Shown: one piece after another, positions 8,978 to 21,433 of the stretch
Position numbering within the stretch: position 1 is the stretch's first letter
Layout of the letters: every line of letters begins with the position of its first letter
From: Spirometra erinaceieuropaei
Taxonomy: Eukaryota > Platyhelminthes > Cestoda > Diphyllobothriidea > Diphyllobothriidae
Reading direction: 5' to 3'
DNA length: 64,000 nt
Assembly (NCBI GenBank): GCA_902702965.1
Contig: CACRXP010000149.1
Coordinates: forward strand, 1,045,673 to 1,109,672
Program-made: the position numbers and the translations under genes
The notes under the pieces: generated by a model
The model's database searches: none
Told to the model about the DNA's origin: nothing
What the model saw: the letters and a program-made list of their open reading frames with translations, nothing else

Positions 8978-11616
8978 CCAAGAAAGAGTTTTTCAGGAAT
9001 CTCCTGACTGTTCAGCTGGGTCCTCCGCTATACCTCAGCTTCTGCTGTAACAGGCCAAGTGAAAAGCGGGCCTTCGTCGCCTGGCCCCTTTATGGCCTCC
9101 TAATTGGTATGGTAAGTTTTTAAGTTGACTTATTCAGCTATAATTCGGGAAAACTTCATCTTCCGTGGTTACACTGCAGATCCAATTCGTAAGAATGCAA
9201 GTGACTGGTTCCATGGGGCGAGAAACAGATATGGTGGTAGAATAAGACGTTGAGAGACTACTGAGAAGGTAAAATAATTGTCTTGATCGTCCTAAATTAC
9301 TTCCAGCTTCCTGTCTGCACCATCACAATCGTACCTTACCCAACGATGTCTCCGTCCGATGAGACGGTAACTGCACCTTTATTTTTTACCGTTAAAACAT
9401 TTTTAGATTCACACTGTTCTATGCAATACTGCCTTACGTGCCAGAAGGTATCACTCTAACATCATACTTCAGTAGTATAAATTCCAACTCTATCTTTAGC
9501 ATTTCTTCGTCATTTCTTCCGACGATTGTAGCAGCGATTCGCATATCTAACCAACGGCTTTCTTTTGCTCCAGGTACCCGCTACCGATAACGGCAGCCAT
9601 GCATATCATGTACTCAGACAGAACATGCTGGACTGTATTGATGGCTGTATATATTTTTCCGTTACCCTTTTGTCTTACTAACGTGTTTACAACCATTAAC
9701 TTGCACCCTAACGTCCTGTCGTAGATGTTGGTACACCGTAGGACTCACATACGTCGGGGTTATTTGTCGCGGTTTGGGGCTTTAAAGTGCCACATTAAGG
9801 TCTTATAGAGCAACAAGTGGAGCAGGACATAGGCAACGAAAATCCGGCGTCTCCCTACGCATTCTTTCGTCGAAGGGTCGCACCGATGAATTACCCCTCC
9901 ATAGTTCCGCGGTACTTCTCCACTAGCCCCGTTATAGCCCATTCACTAGGTGGGGCTGAGAGGTGGCGAGTGGGGGCCGGTGAGGGCAGGGAGGAGGAGG
10001 GATGAGTTAGACGGACTGCACAACGATATTAATGATGCAGAGGAAGTAAATCAACCAAGGAATGTCATTTAGTTGACCAGTATTGTTCAGTCTACTCTTG
10101 TGTTCGTGGATGAACTATTTCTTCGCTGCGAGTGTTATCCTCAAAATAAACCCAAACTTTAGTCGTAACAAATACAACTGACTAGAAAGCTAAAAAAACA
10201 TAAAGTAAGTGATGGCTGGGTGACATTAATGAAGGACATAGGCTTTTCAGAAAATACCTTAGGTTCAGTAATATTTGAGAGGTCCCGTTATTTGTCCGGC
10301 GTAAGCGTAAATATGAGTTAGAACACTGCTCTATGGCCGTAGACCGTTTCACTTGTGCTTATGGACTTTGAAGAAATTCGAAATATAACAAATGAGGATT
10401 TTGAAGAACGGTGGCTGCGGAGCGCGTGAGGGGAAATGAGATCCGCCTGTAACTAACAGAGCGAATTACCAAAGCATGCCAGCCAATGAGTGAGCCGACT
10501 GTGGTAGCGTGCAGAAGTGAAGACCTAGTCTGTAGTCACTCCGTCTGTCACCCCGAATCTTCAAACTCCCAGTCCTGCGGAGAGAGCGATAACACTTCAG
10601 TAAACAGTTCAGATCAATTCCCACCGCTTTTGCAAATAAACAGAAACTGAGAGGGCGAGAGAGAGAGAAAGAGGAAGTGAGGAATACATTTCATTTTGAA
10701 AGCAGCGTTTCAGACTTTTCAGAAAGGGCTTTCTCCACTCCCATGGAGAGAATACAGTTGGTGGGTTTTCGTAAAAACCGTAAAATTATTATGGGGACAG
10801 TTCGAGTCTGCATACATGTTGGTTATCGTGCAAAACATGACAATACTGAACTATGTTATGACGATATACTGCAAAAGATGTGCCGTAAGCCACGGCGCAT
10901 GGAGCAGGGAGACTTCACAGTCATTAATTTAGGATGAAGGGGATGCATAACATCATCCAGAATCCGATCAGCAGATTGCTTGACCGTTGTGAAATGTAGT
11001 TGTATTAAGATATTAGCTAAAATAAAGCAGAAGACATCATTCGGCGGACACGCTTCAAAAATGAACATATCTTTTTAAACAAACCAGGAAAAGTAACCAG
11101 GGAACAATAAAGAATGAGACGGAGGATGCAGACATCTATAAATCTTCAGTATAGGGACTGAGGTGTGACGGAAAATTAAACGACGAATATAAAAAACTGA
11201 TTTATGAGTCTTGGTGAAAAAAAGGTTTCAGTAGAAAGCGAGAATGAGAGATTTGAGGACATGTTAACACCGAGGTGCCAAATGATGATATTTCATTGGG
11301 AAGAATATCAAAGGAATCGGAAATAAGAGTGGGTCTCAGTCGAAAAGCTGACTGGATGGATTTTTACTCACTTATCGCATGGGCCTGTTTAACCACATGT
11401 CTCCATAAAAATGTGTAGTATCTCTCTGCAGGCTTGTCCACACCACCATGCATTTTCTCCACAAATACACACACCATAAATGCACTCGCTCATCTCCACC
11501 CAGCATCGACACCTCTTAAATAAGTGTGAAATGTGTCCGGAACCTCTCCATGTGGCTTGTCAGATACATGTGCGATCCGTGCCGCGCCCATCATGATATA
11601 CGCGAATCCCTGTAGA
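8978..11616. other. Unassigned intergenic stretch
   Basis: No gene or RNA recognised. A GA-rich run lies at 10650-10676 and a G-rich run at 9950-10003. Open frames are under 90 codons. Confidence 0.35.
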
Positions 11617-11870
11617 CCAGGGAGCGTAGTGGTGCGCCCAGGTGCAGATTTGCGTTGCGCCAACCACCTGCGTCCTCTCCTCTTCTTCCGGTTTTCTTGA
11701 TTCCGTCATGACACCGGGCCCAGGTGGGATAGGGAGTGCGGTGAATGCAATGCAAGCCTAATATCAGTATAAAGTAATTCAAGCACAAGTTATTGTGGCT
11801 GCGCCCAACTTTCTGTGGAGCTCATAATGTACAACGCTGAAATCGAAGGTTGAACTGTCAGGTACCTCCT
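11617..11870 (+). repeat. Dispersed repeat family R1, copy 2
   Basis: Same order of motifs as 117-400 (gaccaggg, ccacctgcg, ttcttga, acaccgggc, gaactgtca). It lies about 490 bp upstream of a LINE fragment, so R1 could be a LINE-associated repeat. This is inference. Confidence 0.55.
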
Positions 11871-12356
11871 CAACCAGCCATTTAGACTGGGCGAGGAAGC
11901 CATCAATAGACATCTCTCAATACAGACTAATGCTGACCTCGATTGCCCCTCACCACAAGTCGAGTTCTGTAACAGGTGTCTAGTGGAAAATCTCTTGACG
12001 CTGACTCGTTTTCGGCTGAAATCGAAAAATGTGGTGGCCCTTAACTCAAGGAAAATTACCTTAATGTTAAATGAGTTCTTGTGACAAGGCCATATCTCGG
12101 AAAGTTTCAAGAAATCAACAAATTTGTATTTATAAAAATGGAAATAAGATCAGAAAATCTGCCAAAATTACCAAAAAAATCTCTTTTCACATCATTGTGA
12201 GCAAAATTTTTACCAGAGTACTACTCATTTACTTCAGTTCTTCCGAGAGCCTATAAGGATCCGCCACAACCGGTAGAACCATCGACATGGTCATTACAGC
12301 CATCGTAACTGTGGAAAAGATACCAAAAAATTGGAATTAATACTAACGACTGTCTT

Positions 12357-13035
12357 GTGAATCTCACTAAAGCCCTCAGCACGGTGAACCCGCACGCCCT
12401 CAGGACAGCGATGAGGGGATTTGAATGTCCCAAACTATTCGCACTACTGGCCAGGCTGCATAGTGACAGCAGAATGGAATGTTTGATGCAAAGTGGGTCG
12501 ACCTCAGGAGACCTTGTGGCGACAAACAGATGGGTGGGGCTGCATCATCGCCTAAAGCACTTTCCTTCTCATATTCTCTGCACTGCTCATATAGACCTAC
12601 TATAAAAAAGACTAGGCATCAACAAAAACTTGGACCGAAGAGGAATTAACCAACACTGACCTTATTCTTGAGGTCATCACATCCCCAAGACTGGAATGCA
12701 TGACCTCTCTAGCGATGACTGTGCAGCGAAGGTGTCAATTAAAGCAGGTAAGTTTGAATCGTCTGCATCCATGACGCGCCAACCTAAAATTGCTTTTTAG
12801 CAAACAGAACTCGGTTATCATGAGTCAACGTCAGCTGCTAAATACGCTGAGGTTACGGTAGTTATGCATTGTAATCTCTCCGCGACGGTTGGCCACGTTT
12901 CTTACCTAGACAGCATCATCTCATACACCACCGAAATTGTCGATGAGATTAATATCCGGATCTCCAAAGCCAGCGAGCCCTTTAACAAGCCAAGGCACTT
13001 AGTCGGAAATCGTCGGGATGTCAATTTATAAACGA
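12357..13035 (+). pseudogene. LINE reverse transcriptase fragment (broken)
   Basis: Frame 12357-12605 begins NLTKALSTVNPHALRTAM, matching the LINE RT block DLTKAFDTVN, followed by GFECPKLFALLARLH (usually KFGCP..F..L.RQLH). A frame change follows. DDC near 12713 fits the FADDCAL motif, and VSYLDSIISYTTEIVDE plus RISKASEPF at 12898-12980 fits the YLGS...DDEV.RRISKASQAFGRL segment. The usual order is kept, but stops and shifts interrupt it. This is the type of LINE abundant in diphyllobothriid tapeworms. Confidence 0.8.
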
Positions 13036-14815
13036 AATGCGGGATGAATAGGACGGGCAGCCTGGCGACCCAACTGGTCAGTGGGGATACTTGAGCAATT
13101 TACTAGGGCTAGTCGACTTGGCTGAAACAATCATCAGTCCTCTATCAGTGATACTAAAGGTGAAGTGCTAGAAATGAATCCCAGACACGAAAATGCTAGA
13201 GCCAATGAGGATGTTGAAGTAAATCCAATTGTGGTGAGGCGACCATATCGTGAGGACTGTTGAACGCATTCAGAGGCAAGTCCTCTACGGAGACGTGGCA
13301 ATGTGTACTCGCAGACTTGAGCGCAACAGGGAAGAACCAAAACTTAGCTGAAATTTCATAAAAACAAACACGAGGCAGGAGAAGCACCTGAACGGAACGG
13401 GCGAACATGAAGAACAGTCGCCGAGGGTGGAGCGGCAGTCTTCAAAGGCAATCTGATGGAGGAGTTTAAGGCAGATCGAGATACCAGAAGAATTAGAGTG
13501 CTCAAACCAACACTGAGAACGACTAGTGACCACTACGCGCGTTCGAAGGCCTAAATGACCTTTTTGGACATCTTCGGAATCTCTGCAACATCAACACTAC
13601 CAAAGCACTCTTGGCACACCTTTACCGCTGGCGTTATCACCGCAGGTACCCCTTCACCCTGCCCTCATTTAAAATGCTGTTCCGGAACTGATTTACCCCG
13701 GTCAAACTTCTTTTTATCTATTACAACGCGAACGCCGCCAGGCCTCAAGGGACACTCCTCACTGCCGCTGCCGCCGCCATCGCCACCACCCCCACCATAT
13801 GAATTATGGAGTGTGAGTCTGCGAGGTGCACGAGGTTGTATGGGTTTTGATGCACGTTATGGTTGTGCAGTTGTGGCAGTCTGTGCCTCCTTGTTCTCCG
13901 CCGCTTTGTCATGCTGCCCCTCTGCCCGCCTCATACTCCCTGTCGGTCCGCTGATGGGACCGCGTGGGGCCGGTGGACACTGAGACAGAGCGAAATGCAC
14001 ACACCCGCGCTGCGAGTCGATCACCACAACAGCGGACACACAACAACTTGCCTGGAGAGACAACTTGGGGCGACTGCTTGCAGTGCCTCTTGTACGCTCT
14101 TACACGCCAATGAAGGCTTTCCAACCCCATCCGTCCTCCCTGACTTCTGATTTGTAAATCGCTGTCTTGTCGAACATACCATCTCGACATGATCACCACA
14201 GCTTTGTCTGTTCGCTTGCTTGCCCGTCCCACGGTAATGCACTGGCAGTTCTATCAAGTGCATCGCACGTTTTCTCAGGTTTATAAAACACCAAGTAAGG
14301 TAGATACCATAATATTAAGGGTGACTACGGGCTGATTCAATTTTGACGACCACACAAATGCAGGAGGATGAAGAAGATCTTAGAGCCAAATCAAAAAACC
14401 TGGAGGACAGTATCTTTGCCACTGATTTGGACGTCCTTGGATTCATATACCGACAGTACCAAAACTGGCGATACCATGGCCATCGAATACACCGACGTTA
14501 ATGCAGCCGCATTCTTCCGATCCCGAAACCAAGTTTTTTAGAGGCCGAAAGAAATGTAGAATGACCGGCTGACTTTCAATACAAAAACTTCAAGGATCCG
14601 CAGGCTCCAGTAAGGTGAGGAACTCCTTTGCGGCCATCAAAGATACCTATTGCAACCAACTGAAGGGGCTTGCGTCGCTGATTAACTCACTGAAACTCTC
14701 GACTAAAATTCCTCCAAAGGACTCCGAGTTTGGAGTGACAGGAACGAGTTCTAAATTTTAAAGTCCTGGAAAAAACGAGCGTGCTCAGCAACAATGTTGT
14801 GCTGAAGCAAGTTCA
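13036..14815. other. DNA interrupting the LINE
   Basis: The LINE parts on either side would normally be about 300 bp apart, so about 1.5 kb here is probably inserted or strongly diverged. I see no element ends. A proline-rich frame at 13555-13983 is driven by CCG/CCA triplets near 13765 and is not convincing as a gene. Confidence 0.4.
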
Positions 14816-15330
14816 ATTGCGAATAAGTAGTCACGTCAAAGGGATGGCTGATGATCGTCTTCCTTAACAACCACGTTTTGAAGGCATTGCTACGAGTGCT
14901 TTAACGCACGGTAGACGAAAACGGCAGTACAAGAACACACTGAAGACTTCTTTCAAGCACCTGGAAATTGATGAAGAAGACTGGATAGGCCTAGCACAGG
15001 AACGTCCAACATGGCTCCCTTCCCTAAAAACTGGGGTGTCCATCACCGAGGTCATCCGATCATGGATGGTCATGGTAAGGCATCGATCACGCAAAGCGGC
15101 AACTCCAAGAACCGATGTCGGCAGCAGCAAGCCCTGCTAACACGTCTGTAGTTCCAACTGACGCTAACGGCTCGGATTGGCGTAGTCGGACATTTTCGGA
15201 CTCACCTCAATGACAACAAGACCAGCCTGCCTACTACACCACAAAGCGTCACCAACATTAGTATCGGTAGTGGCGACACCCCTTCCATCTCGTCGCATTG
15301 GAAGGCTAGCTTCTAGTTTCGTATCGTCCT
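14816..15330 (+). pseudogene. LINE 3' coding end (broken)
   Basis: Readable blocks: MADDRLP, then GRRKRQYKNTLKTSFKHLEI with DEEDWIGLAQERPTW and LKTGVSITE, matching the usual QKKRYKDTLK.SLK...W..LAQDRPTWR...KTG...E order. Further on, RIGVVGHFRTHLNDNKTSLP corresponds to the ARIGLVGHLRTH zinc-finger-like tail. The frame is interrupted by stops at about 14864 and 15137. Same LINE type as at 12357-13035, so probably one element split by later events. Confidence 0.85.
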
Positions 15331-15439
15331 AGTCATGCCCGCCGCAAGTGGAAACTCCATCAAGACACAAATGAGACGCATCGAGATAAATGTAACCCAA
15401 ACACCAGAATGCACTTATTTTATTCACTCATTTGAATAA

Positions 15440-15870
15440 CGTAACGACCTGATTAACATCCGCGAATCTATTGCAGTGCGGGCAGAGAACCATTGTCAGG
15501 GGCTCAGTTGAAGACGATGGTCGATAATGAGAGTTTCCAAATCAAACATCCCGAAGGCAGAATTATTGTGGTCTGGTGCAGTTGTGGGCAAAGAAACTAT
15601 GTTGCAAAAACTGGAAGACTACTCTGGATACGGATGACCGAGCACACAGCGGTGAGAAGGGACGGTGCCAGCTCCCAAGTCGTGGCTCATTCGACGGGAC
15701 CTAGAGATTCATTCGAGTCGGATGAAGCCGAAATCACCCCTAGAGGCGATAACAGCGTGAGCCGCGGACTGCTCGAGTCATGGTTTTCCAATCCTCGATC
15801 AATCAACAGGTGCAAAGCCTGGGCAAATTAATTAGCCATGCGGAGAGCGTGCGGATGACCACTATTCTTG
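15440..15870 (+). pseudogene. PLE2: C-terminal GIY-YIG domain fragment of a second Penelope-like element
   Basis: The frame reads VVWCSCGQRNYVAKTGRLL, then TEHTAVRRDGASSQVVAHST, EAEITPRGDN and SWFSNPRSINRC. It aligns along its length with the end of PLE1 and continues past the point where PLE1 is stopped. The YVGETGR motif is YVAKTGR here, so it is degraded. No reverse transcriptase part precedes it, so the copy is 5'-truncated, as is common. Confidence 0.85.
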
Positions 15871-16084
15871 GTGTAAAACATAGGCGAGTCGAATTGCTCG
15901 AATCCACAGGGATGACAAAACCCGGCAGTAAACAACTGTACTGCGTGTGGTGGGCGCGGGAGCTGATAATTTTAGCCAGCACGCAGGGACATTGAAACGG
16001 CATGATAACTGCATACTGCAACACCTGCCCGGTCAGAAACTGTCAGTTACGATAGGCCTGTATTGGCCTAGCAATTACACCCTT

Positions 16085-16215
16085 TAAATACTACAGCACT
16101 TGGGCAATCCACTACCCTTATCTGACTCTGTCTCTGATGATGGATTTGAGCGAGAATCCGCAACTTCAGCCTAGTGAAGATCTTATTCCACCGATCGTGT
16201 CTCCTTCTTCGCTTT
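16085..16215 (+). repeat. PLE2 3' pseudo-LTR with hammerhead-like core
   Basis: A tttaaatactacagca TATA-like motif is followed by CTGATGA (16134-16140), the hairpin GGATTT-GAGCGA-GAATCC and GCAA in place of GAAA, then a gatcgtgtctccttcttc tail. The stem base pairs differ from PLE1 but remain complementary. Confidence 0.65.
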
Positions 16216-17789
16216 CACTGGAACAATCTCTAATTTCACTAGGAGTGCATAAACATCTTCGACGTTAGTAGCTACAATTGTTCCGCCACGCCATGTGTCC
16301 ACTGCGTTTTCCCACAACCGTTGTCACGGCGCGAGATGCGTACGTGCGCCCGAGCCAAGTCCTCCCACAGCCAACCAGCGGGTGGTATGATGCCAATTGG
16401 CCTCAAGCTGTCACCAGTCTGGGAGACTGAGTCACATGCGACACCGACATCAAACCGACGTTGGGTGTCGGGTGGACCAACAGTGACGCGGATAACCGGC
16501 CGCACACTCGACCGCTACATTCCCGTCTTAGTATGTTCAGACGCCGCATAGGCCTATTTGGCCCCGAAATTTGCTAACTGGCGCGATATCTCGACCCCCG
16601 CAACATAGATTCGACTATTATGTTCCCTTCTCTATGTGAGCATCCTGACGTTGATTTTTGTGAGATGAGCGATCCGATCACTAAAATTGTGTGTGCGGGC
16701 TTAGGAACCAGTTCGTGTGTAGCACGTGAAAGCTTTCTATGAAACCCTGCCAGTTATTTTAACTACGCCTGTCTTTGGTGATTTTGGCGCTGTCTTGTCG
16801 TCGAAACATGAAGTGAGTTAGAAGAGTGAAGTTAGTTAGCTGCGGCGCAGATCATCATTTGGCAGGGACGCAGTATGCGACCCCAGTCAGGGAACAAAAA
16901 CCAGGTCGTCGTGTAATACGAGTTTTATCGGTTAAGCTATACGGCGGAAAGGAGAGCGTGATAGTAGGCAAACATTCGAATAAATGTTGGGGCGGCATAT
17001 TGAGTTCTCACGCGAAATTTCCCTGCAGATACTTGTAAAAGAGCACACGTACTAGGAGCCCTATCCCCAAGGAATGACGAGTGTATCAGAATATCTGACA
17101 GCGCAAGCAGAAGTTGGGCATTCTTCACAGTACTTCCAGTTCTTTTTCACAAAAGAAGTAGATTACATTCCACCTAATTACGAGAGCGCGGAAACGTCAG
17201 TTGTAAAAATGGCGAGGGCACTATATGCTACGATGGCCGGATTTTTGTTTCCTGAGTGGGCTTGCATACTGCATCACTGCTTGAAGGAAAGAACTTGTGC
17301 GACGAAATTTACTTGAAGCTCGTACACTAATTTTGTGCGAAAATTCAAAGGTTTTACATGACGTAGACACTGCGAATTGCATTGCTATCGAGATCCTGCC
17401 AAATGGTGCACAGTACTTCAACACCCAGTGGCAACCGTGTGTGACGGGATGATGTGCTCTCTCGCGGCTGGAACTATCTACGGTTCTGAGACCTTAGGTC
17501 ACCGATCAGAAAGGGATGACATATCGCCACAACAACTGCAGTCATCCAGGATGATGCGAGATTGCATGTTACCTCTCACTCACCTCGCAGGCGATGCTAC
17601 CTGTTCTGGAGGTGCGCTCGACGACCAGGTTAGGAGATATACTCGTCCACCTGTGTTTTGGGGCTTAATACATGGCCTTCACAGGCAGTCTATGCCAACC
17701 AATAATGGTGCAGGAATGGAAACCGGCAAGGACAAGGAAGGCCGGATCGACCATTTACGACAACTTCAGCCAACCAAACCAAACCATCG
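16216..17789. other. Unassigned stretch, partly GC-rich
   Basis: 16280-16540 is GC-rich with open frames on both strands (about 75 codons) but no recognisable protein. Nothing else is supported. 17680-17790 may be the body of the SINE that follows on the minus strand. Confidence 0.35.
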
Positions 17790-17876
17790 GCTCAGATAGC
17801 AGGGGACTCGAACCCACATTCTGTGGTCGCCCAGCGTTTCCAAACCTAGCGCTTTACTAATGAGCCACGAGCTCAG
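17790..17876 (-). repeat. tRNA-derived SINE head
   Basis: Read on the minus strand it gives an A-box-like TGGCTCATTAGTAAAGCGC and a B box GGTTCGAGTCC (17815-17804). These are the two internal RNA polymerase III promoter boxes at tRNA spacing. The acceptor arm does not pair fully, so it is a SINE or tRNA relic rather than a working tRNA gene. Confidence 0.7.
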
Positions 17877-18562
17877 TTTCGTGTCGGTTGGGATCGATGA
17901 TTGTAACTGTTAGCTATGGTATTATCCTTGCGGAATGCACAGTTCTACCGCAGCTGACAGTGTCCAACCAGGACTCCTGTTCACTAGAGCATTATACCCG
18001 CCGCGCACAGGATTTGTCGGTCTCCGGGGATGGATAGCCGATATTGCTATTCGAAGCGCCAGACAGTCAATACACTCCTCCAGGCGAACTTTTTTTTAGA
18101 TTCTTTATCTGGGTCTCATATCTTGATTATTATCGAAGAGATTCGTCCTCCATATTGTTTGAGCAAAGTTGGGTCTTGATCTCAAAATCTCCCTTTTCTT
18201 TCACTTCAGCGAATGAACGATGCTAACAGCTAATCAGCAACGTAGTAAAGGTCGTTACAGTTTAGGAGTCAACAAAAGTTAGGTCGATGAAGATAATTAA
18301 GTCAGAAATGACCAATTCAGCCTCCTCTGTCTTTTTACTAGCCATCTTTAGAAAAATTGATAAAAGTTTACGCAGGGATCTCTAATTCAGTTTCTCAGTT
18401 TCTTTCCGAAGACTCCACTTTAGTCTCCAATTTATACCATTTTTATTTGTAGTTTTTTCACTTAATTGTCACGTTAAGATGTGCAGAATAAGATGACTAG
18501 ACGTAACCTTCCTCGCCAGAAAAAAAATTCACACCTCTGATTCCATTCACGACTCTCGTTCG

Positions 18563-18645
18563 AGGCCTCGTAGTTCAGGGAATTGGAGCATTGGCTGTAC
18601 ACAAGCCTTGTAACTGCTGACGTGGGTTCGAACCCACGCCACATT
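18563..18645 (+). repeat. tRNA-like sequence (SINE head or decayed tRNA)
   Basis: A-box TAGTTCAGGGAATTGG (18571), an anticodon-arm-like GGCT-GTACACA-AGCC with T33, and a perfect T-arm GTGGG-TTCGAAC-CCCAC (18622-18638). The acceptor stem (GGCCTCG versus GCCACAT) does not pair, and the variable arm is long. The loop would present ACA. Decayed tRNA or SINE is more likely than a functional tRNA. Confidence 0.6.
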
Positions 18646-19798
18646 CTTTACAATCCAGTCAGATAGGCTGAGAAAGAAAGCATACAACATGTCTTGCAGT
18701 CGTCTCCTATTTAAGACGCTATTGTCAAAAGTTGTTTTTTTTAATAAAGTACTGCTCAGATATCATCCCGATATATTGTAAAACGAGCCGTTGCAAAGTC
18801 TACTCGACCGACCGTTTTATTATCGGCAGTTGGGTGGGCAAACGCGAGCGGGAATATCTGGAATCGGGGTTCGATGGCCAAGTTGGTACTGTTATTTGCG
18901 CCTTAATCCCATTCTAGACGATGAGATGCCCAAAACTACTCTGAAGGAAATGGTAGGAACCTGTTCACTATTTGAACAAAGCGAAAAGTAGGTGCAGACT
19001 GACGTCGGGGTCAACTTTCGTGATTTGTTTATAATGCCTTCGAAAAATCCTGATGAAGAGAACGCTGCTTTTGGCTTGCATGTAAGCGAGTCAAATATGA
19101 AAATATGTCGAAAGAAATCAACAAGTTCAAATCCATGAGAAATTTCCGGACGAAATATTAGCCGGTTTCAGAAAGATCCGCCCGTCGATAGCCCTTTCCC
19201 GATAGATTGCTGCCTTATGACCTAAAGTCGTCGATAGTCGCATTATCGATAGGACAAATGCAATGAGTACAATCTTCCAAAGGTCGAAAAACATAGATAT
19301 TGTGTCAGACGAGGCGGTAACACTACTCTCAGAGTTGTTTCGAGACAATAACTTTGGGTTTTACATGCAACGGAGTCCAGTTGAGCTAGAAGGACAATCC
19401 CAAACTCGTAGGTGTCTGCGGTGTTGAAGCACGTCTAGCCTGATCGTGGTTTAAGTAGACTTCGCGTACACCTATGCGTTACGTTTACTGCTACTTTTTA
19501 CTAATTTAAGTTCGTCTCAAACATGTCTGTTTCAAGCCAAAATAATATATGTATAACTCCCATTCGATCCTGTCTTTATCCCATATTACCAAGTAGCAAG
19601 CTATGGCGGCAATTTTGTTAGATATCACACTAATGTGTAGGAGGTAAGCGCTCTCAGAGTTTACGGATGCAATCTTCCGTTTAAGTTTCTTCAGCACATT
19701 ATTTGCAGAAGTAAAAGCCATGGTTGCTGGCAAGAAACAATTTTATAAACAATGGCTACGAGAATATGAAACCCATATATTCTGAAAGTGTGCTTGGA
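18646..19798. other. Unassigned stretch
   Basis: No gene, RNA or repeat recognised; AT-rich. Confidence 0.35.
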
Positions 19799-19860
19799 GG
19801 TAACTGAACTCTTAGTCTTCAGACTGTCGTTGGGTGTTCTACCTACTGAGCTACGGATTG
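19799..19860 (-). repeat. tRNA-like SINE head, truncated
   Basis: The minus strand reads CCGTAGCTCAGTAGGTAGAA, a good A box with D-arm, followed by an anticodon-arm-like segment and a degenerate B box (GAGTTCAGTTACC). Only about 60 nt are tRNA-like. Confidence 0.5.
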
Positions 19861-21433
19861 TGTGCTCAGAATATTTTCTGGCCTAAACTCGCTTATTTCT
19901 ATAGTAAAGTTAAAAAAATTGTTTATTGGCCACTAGATCGATGGTTCCCAAATTATATGGAGTGTGGTGTTGTCAAGTTTGACCAAGGGATTCAGACGGT
20001 TCAGACTATTAGGATAAACCGGCCTGCATTTTCGATGATTGAACTTGGAAACTGAACCATCGAAGTGTCCTTGCCTTTCGCTAAGAATGCCAAGTATCGT
20101 TCCAGTTTTAAATGAGACCTTGTTGTGAACGGGCACTTCGAATTCCGAGCGGGAGTTGCAAACTTGGGAAAAGACCGCCTTAAAAATGGATTGCGGTTTC
20201 ACGCAAGCCCACATTGTTCGTTTTCTGCACATGCCGGACAAAAGTCTCATCATTAGTTAGTTTTCGACGCGGCTAAGGTGGTTTTAACTTCTAAAATTAT
20301 AGTTCAGAAACAGCCTGAAGAACAGGCATGCTTATGAAATACTGGATATAACAATATGTGTAAAGTTTGACGGATGGATGCCTCAGAATTATACAATCTT
20401 CCAAGACTCTTACTGCTTCAGATATCACTGGTTATATGTGTATACGGCTCTTTTTTGACCCGTTTAAAACCTTAGTTGCTTATTCTTTCTTCATCAAGAA
20501 ACCAACCCTGGTGTTATCACGTTTAATATCACAAGACGATTAAGGGTTGGCATTTTCTCGGATTGCAGAGGTCACAGGGAATAGAATACTTCATTTACAA
20601 ACTTCTGCGACCAACATGTGTCAACCTTCCTCTCCCCGATGAAATAATTTACTCCACTCAGGGCGTAGGCGGGAATACATTCCAACTTGGATGTGATAAA
20701 ATCCTCAGGTATAGGCGTTTCTGAATGCACTGTGAAGGCGCGGGATTTTGCCAAATTAGAAAAGACGAAACTGAAAATAGGATTTGTGAAGACCATCAAG
20801 AATATGTAAAAATTCGCAATAGGGGATCGTCCCCTTTTTCTACTTCTAATCTTCTGTCGCTTTTGGCGTTTTTTGACGTAACCAGTTCCATGCTCGGTTT
20901 CCGCTTCACTTTACTGCGCCCTGTGTCTACGCGTATATCCCTTAACGTCTCCGTCTGAGAACTTTGCCGACTGGAATTTACAATTTGCTCTTATCACTCA
21001 GGCCTTAACTGAACAGCAGCCTGTACCAACCGAAAATCTGGCGTTTTGTTTTTCACGTTAGCTGACGAAAAAATAGTTCTGTTAGTCGGTTAAATGTGTG
21101 CATAGCGCGACGAAAAAGTTAGATCCGCAAGCCCAACGGTCGCAGAAACCGCCCAGCCATAACCCAGCAGAGCAAACCCACGCGAGAAAGGGAGATGTCG
21201 CGGCGGCCATACTTATAGCTTACGCCACGCTATGCCTCCTGCCCACTTGGGAACATACGCCAGGGCGTAGGTGGCAGTTAGCCAATCAAAAGGCGGGCTC
21301 TTCACTTCGCAGTTTGTCGGCTGCCTTCTCGCGGGCGCTGACACGCGTTCTGCTAAAGCAATCGATGCCCATGTCAAACGCTGTTTCTGTGGCCGCGGGG
21401 ATAGACGTAACTGGTGTGGTCGCGGCGTTCGGA
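19861..21433. other. Intergenic region upstream of the Ly6-type gene
   Basis: Mostly AT-rich with nothing recognised. 21130-21433, just upstream of the gene, is markedly GC- and CpG-rich and may hold its promoter or 5' untranslated region; this is inference from composition and position only. Confidence 0.35.

Noticed and set aside
13555..13983. 142-codon proline-rich frame
   Set aside because: Driven by CCG/CCA triplets, lies inside a disrupted LINE region, no domain or splice support.
18563..18645. Functional tRNA gene
   Set aside because: T-arm and anticodon-like arm are good, but the acceptor stem does not pair and the ACA anticodon is improbable; treated as tRNA-derived.
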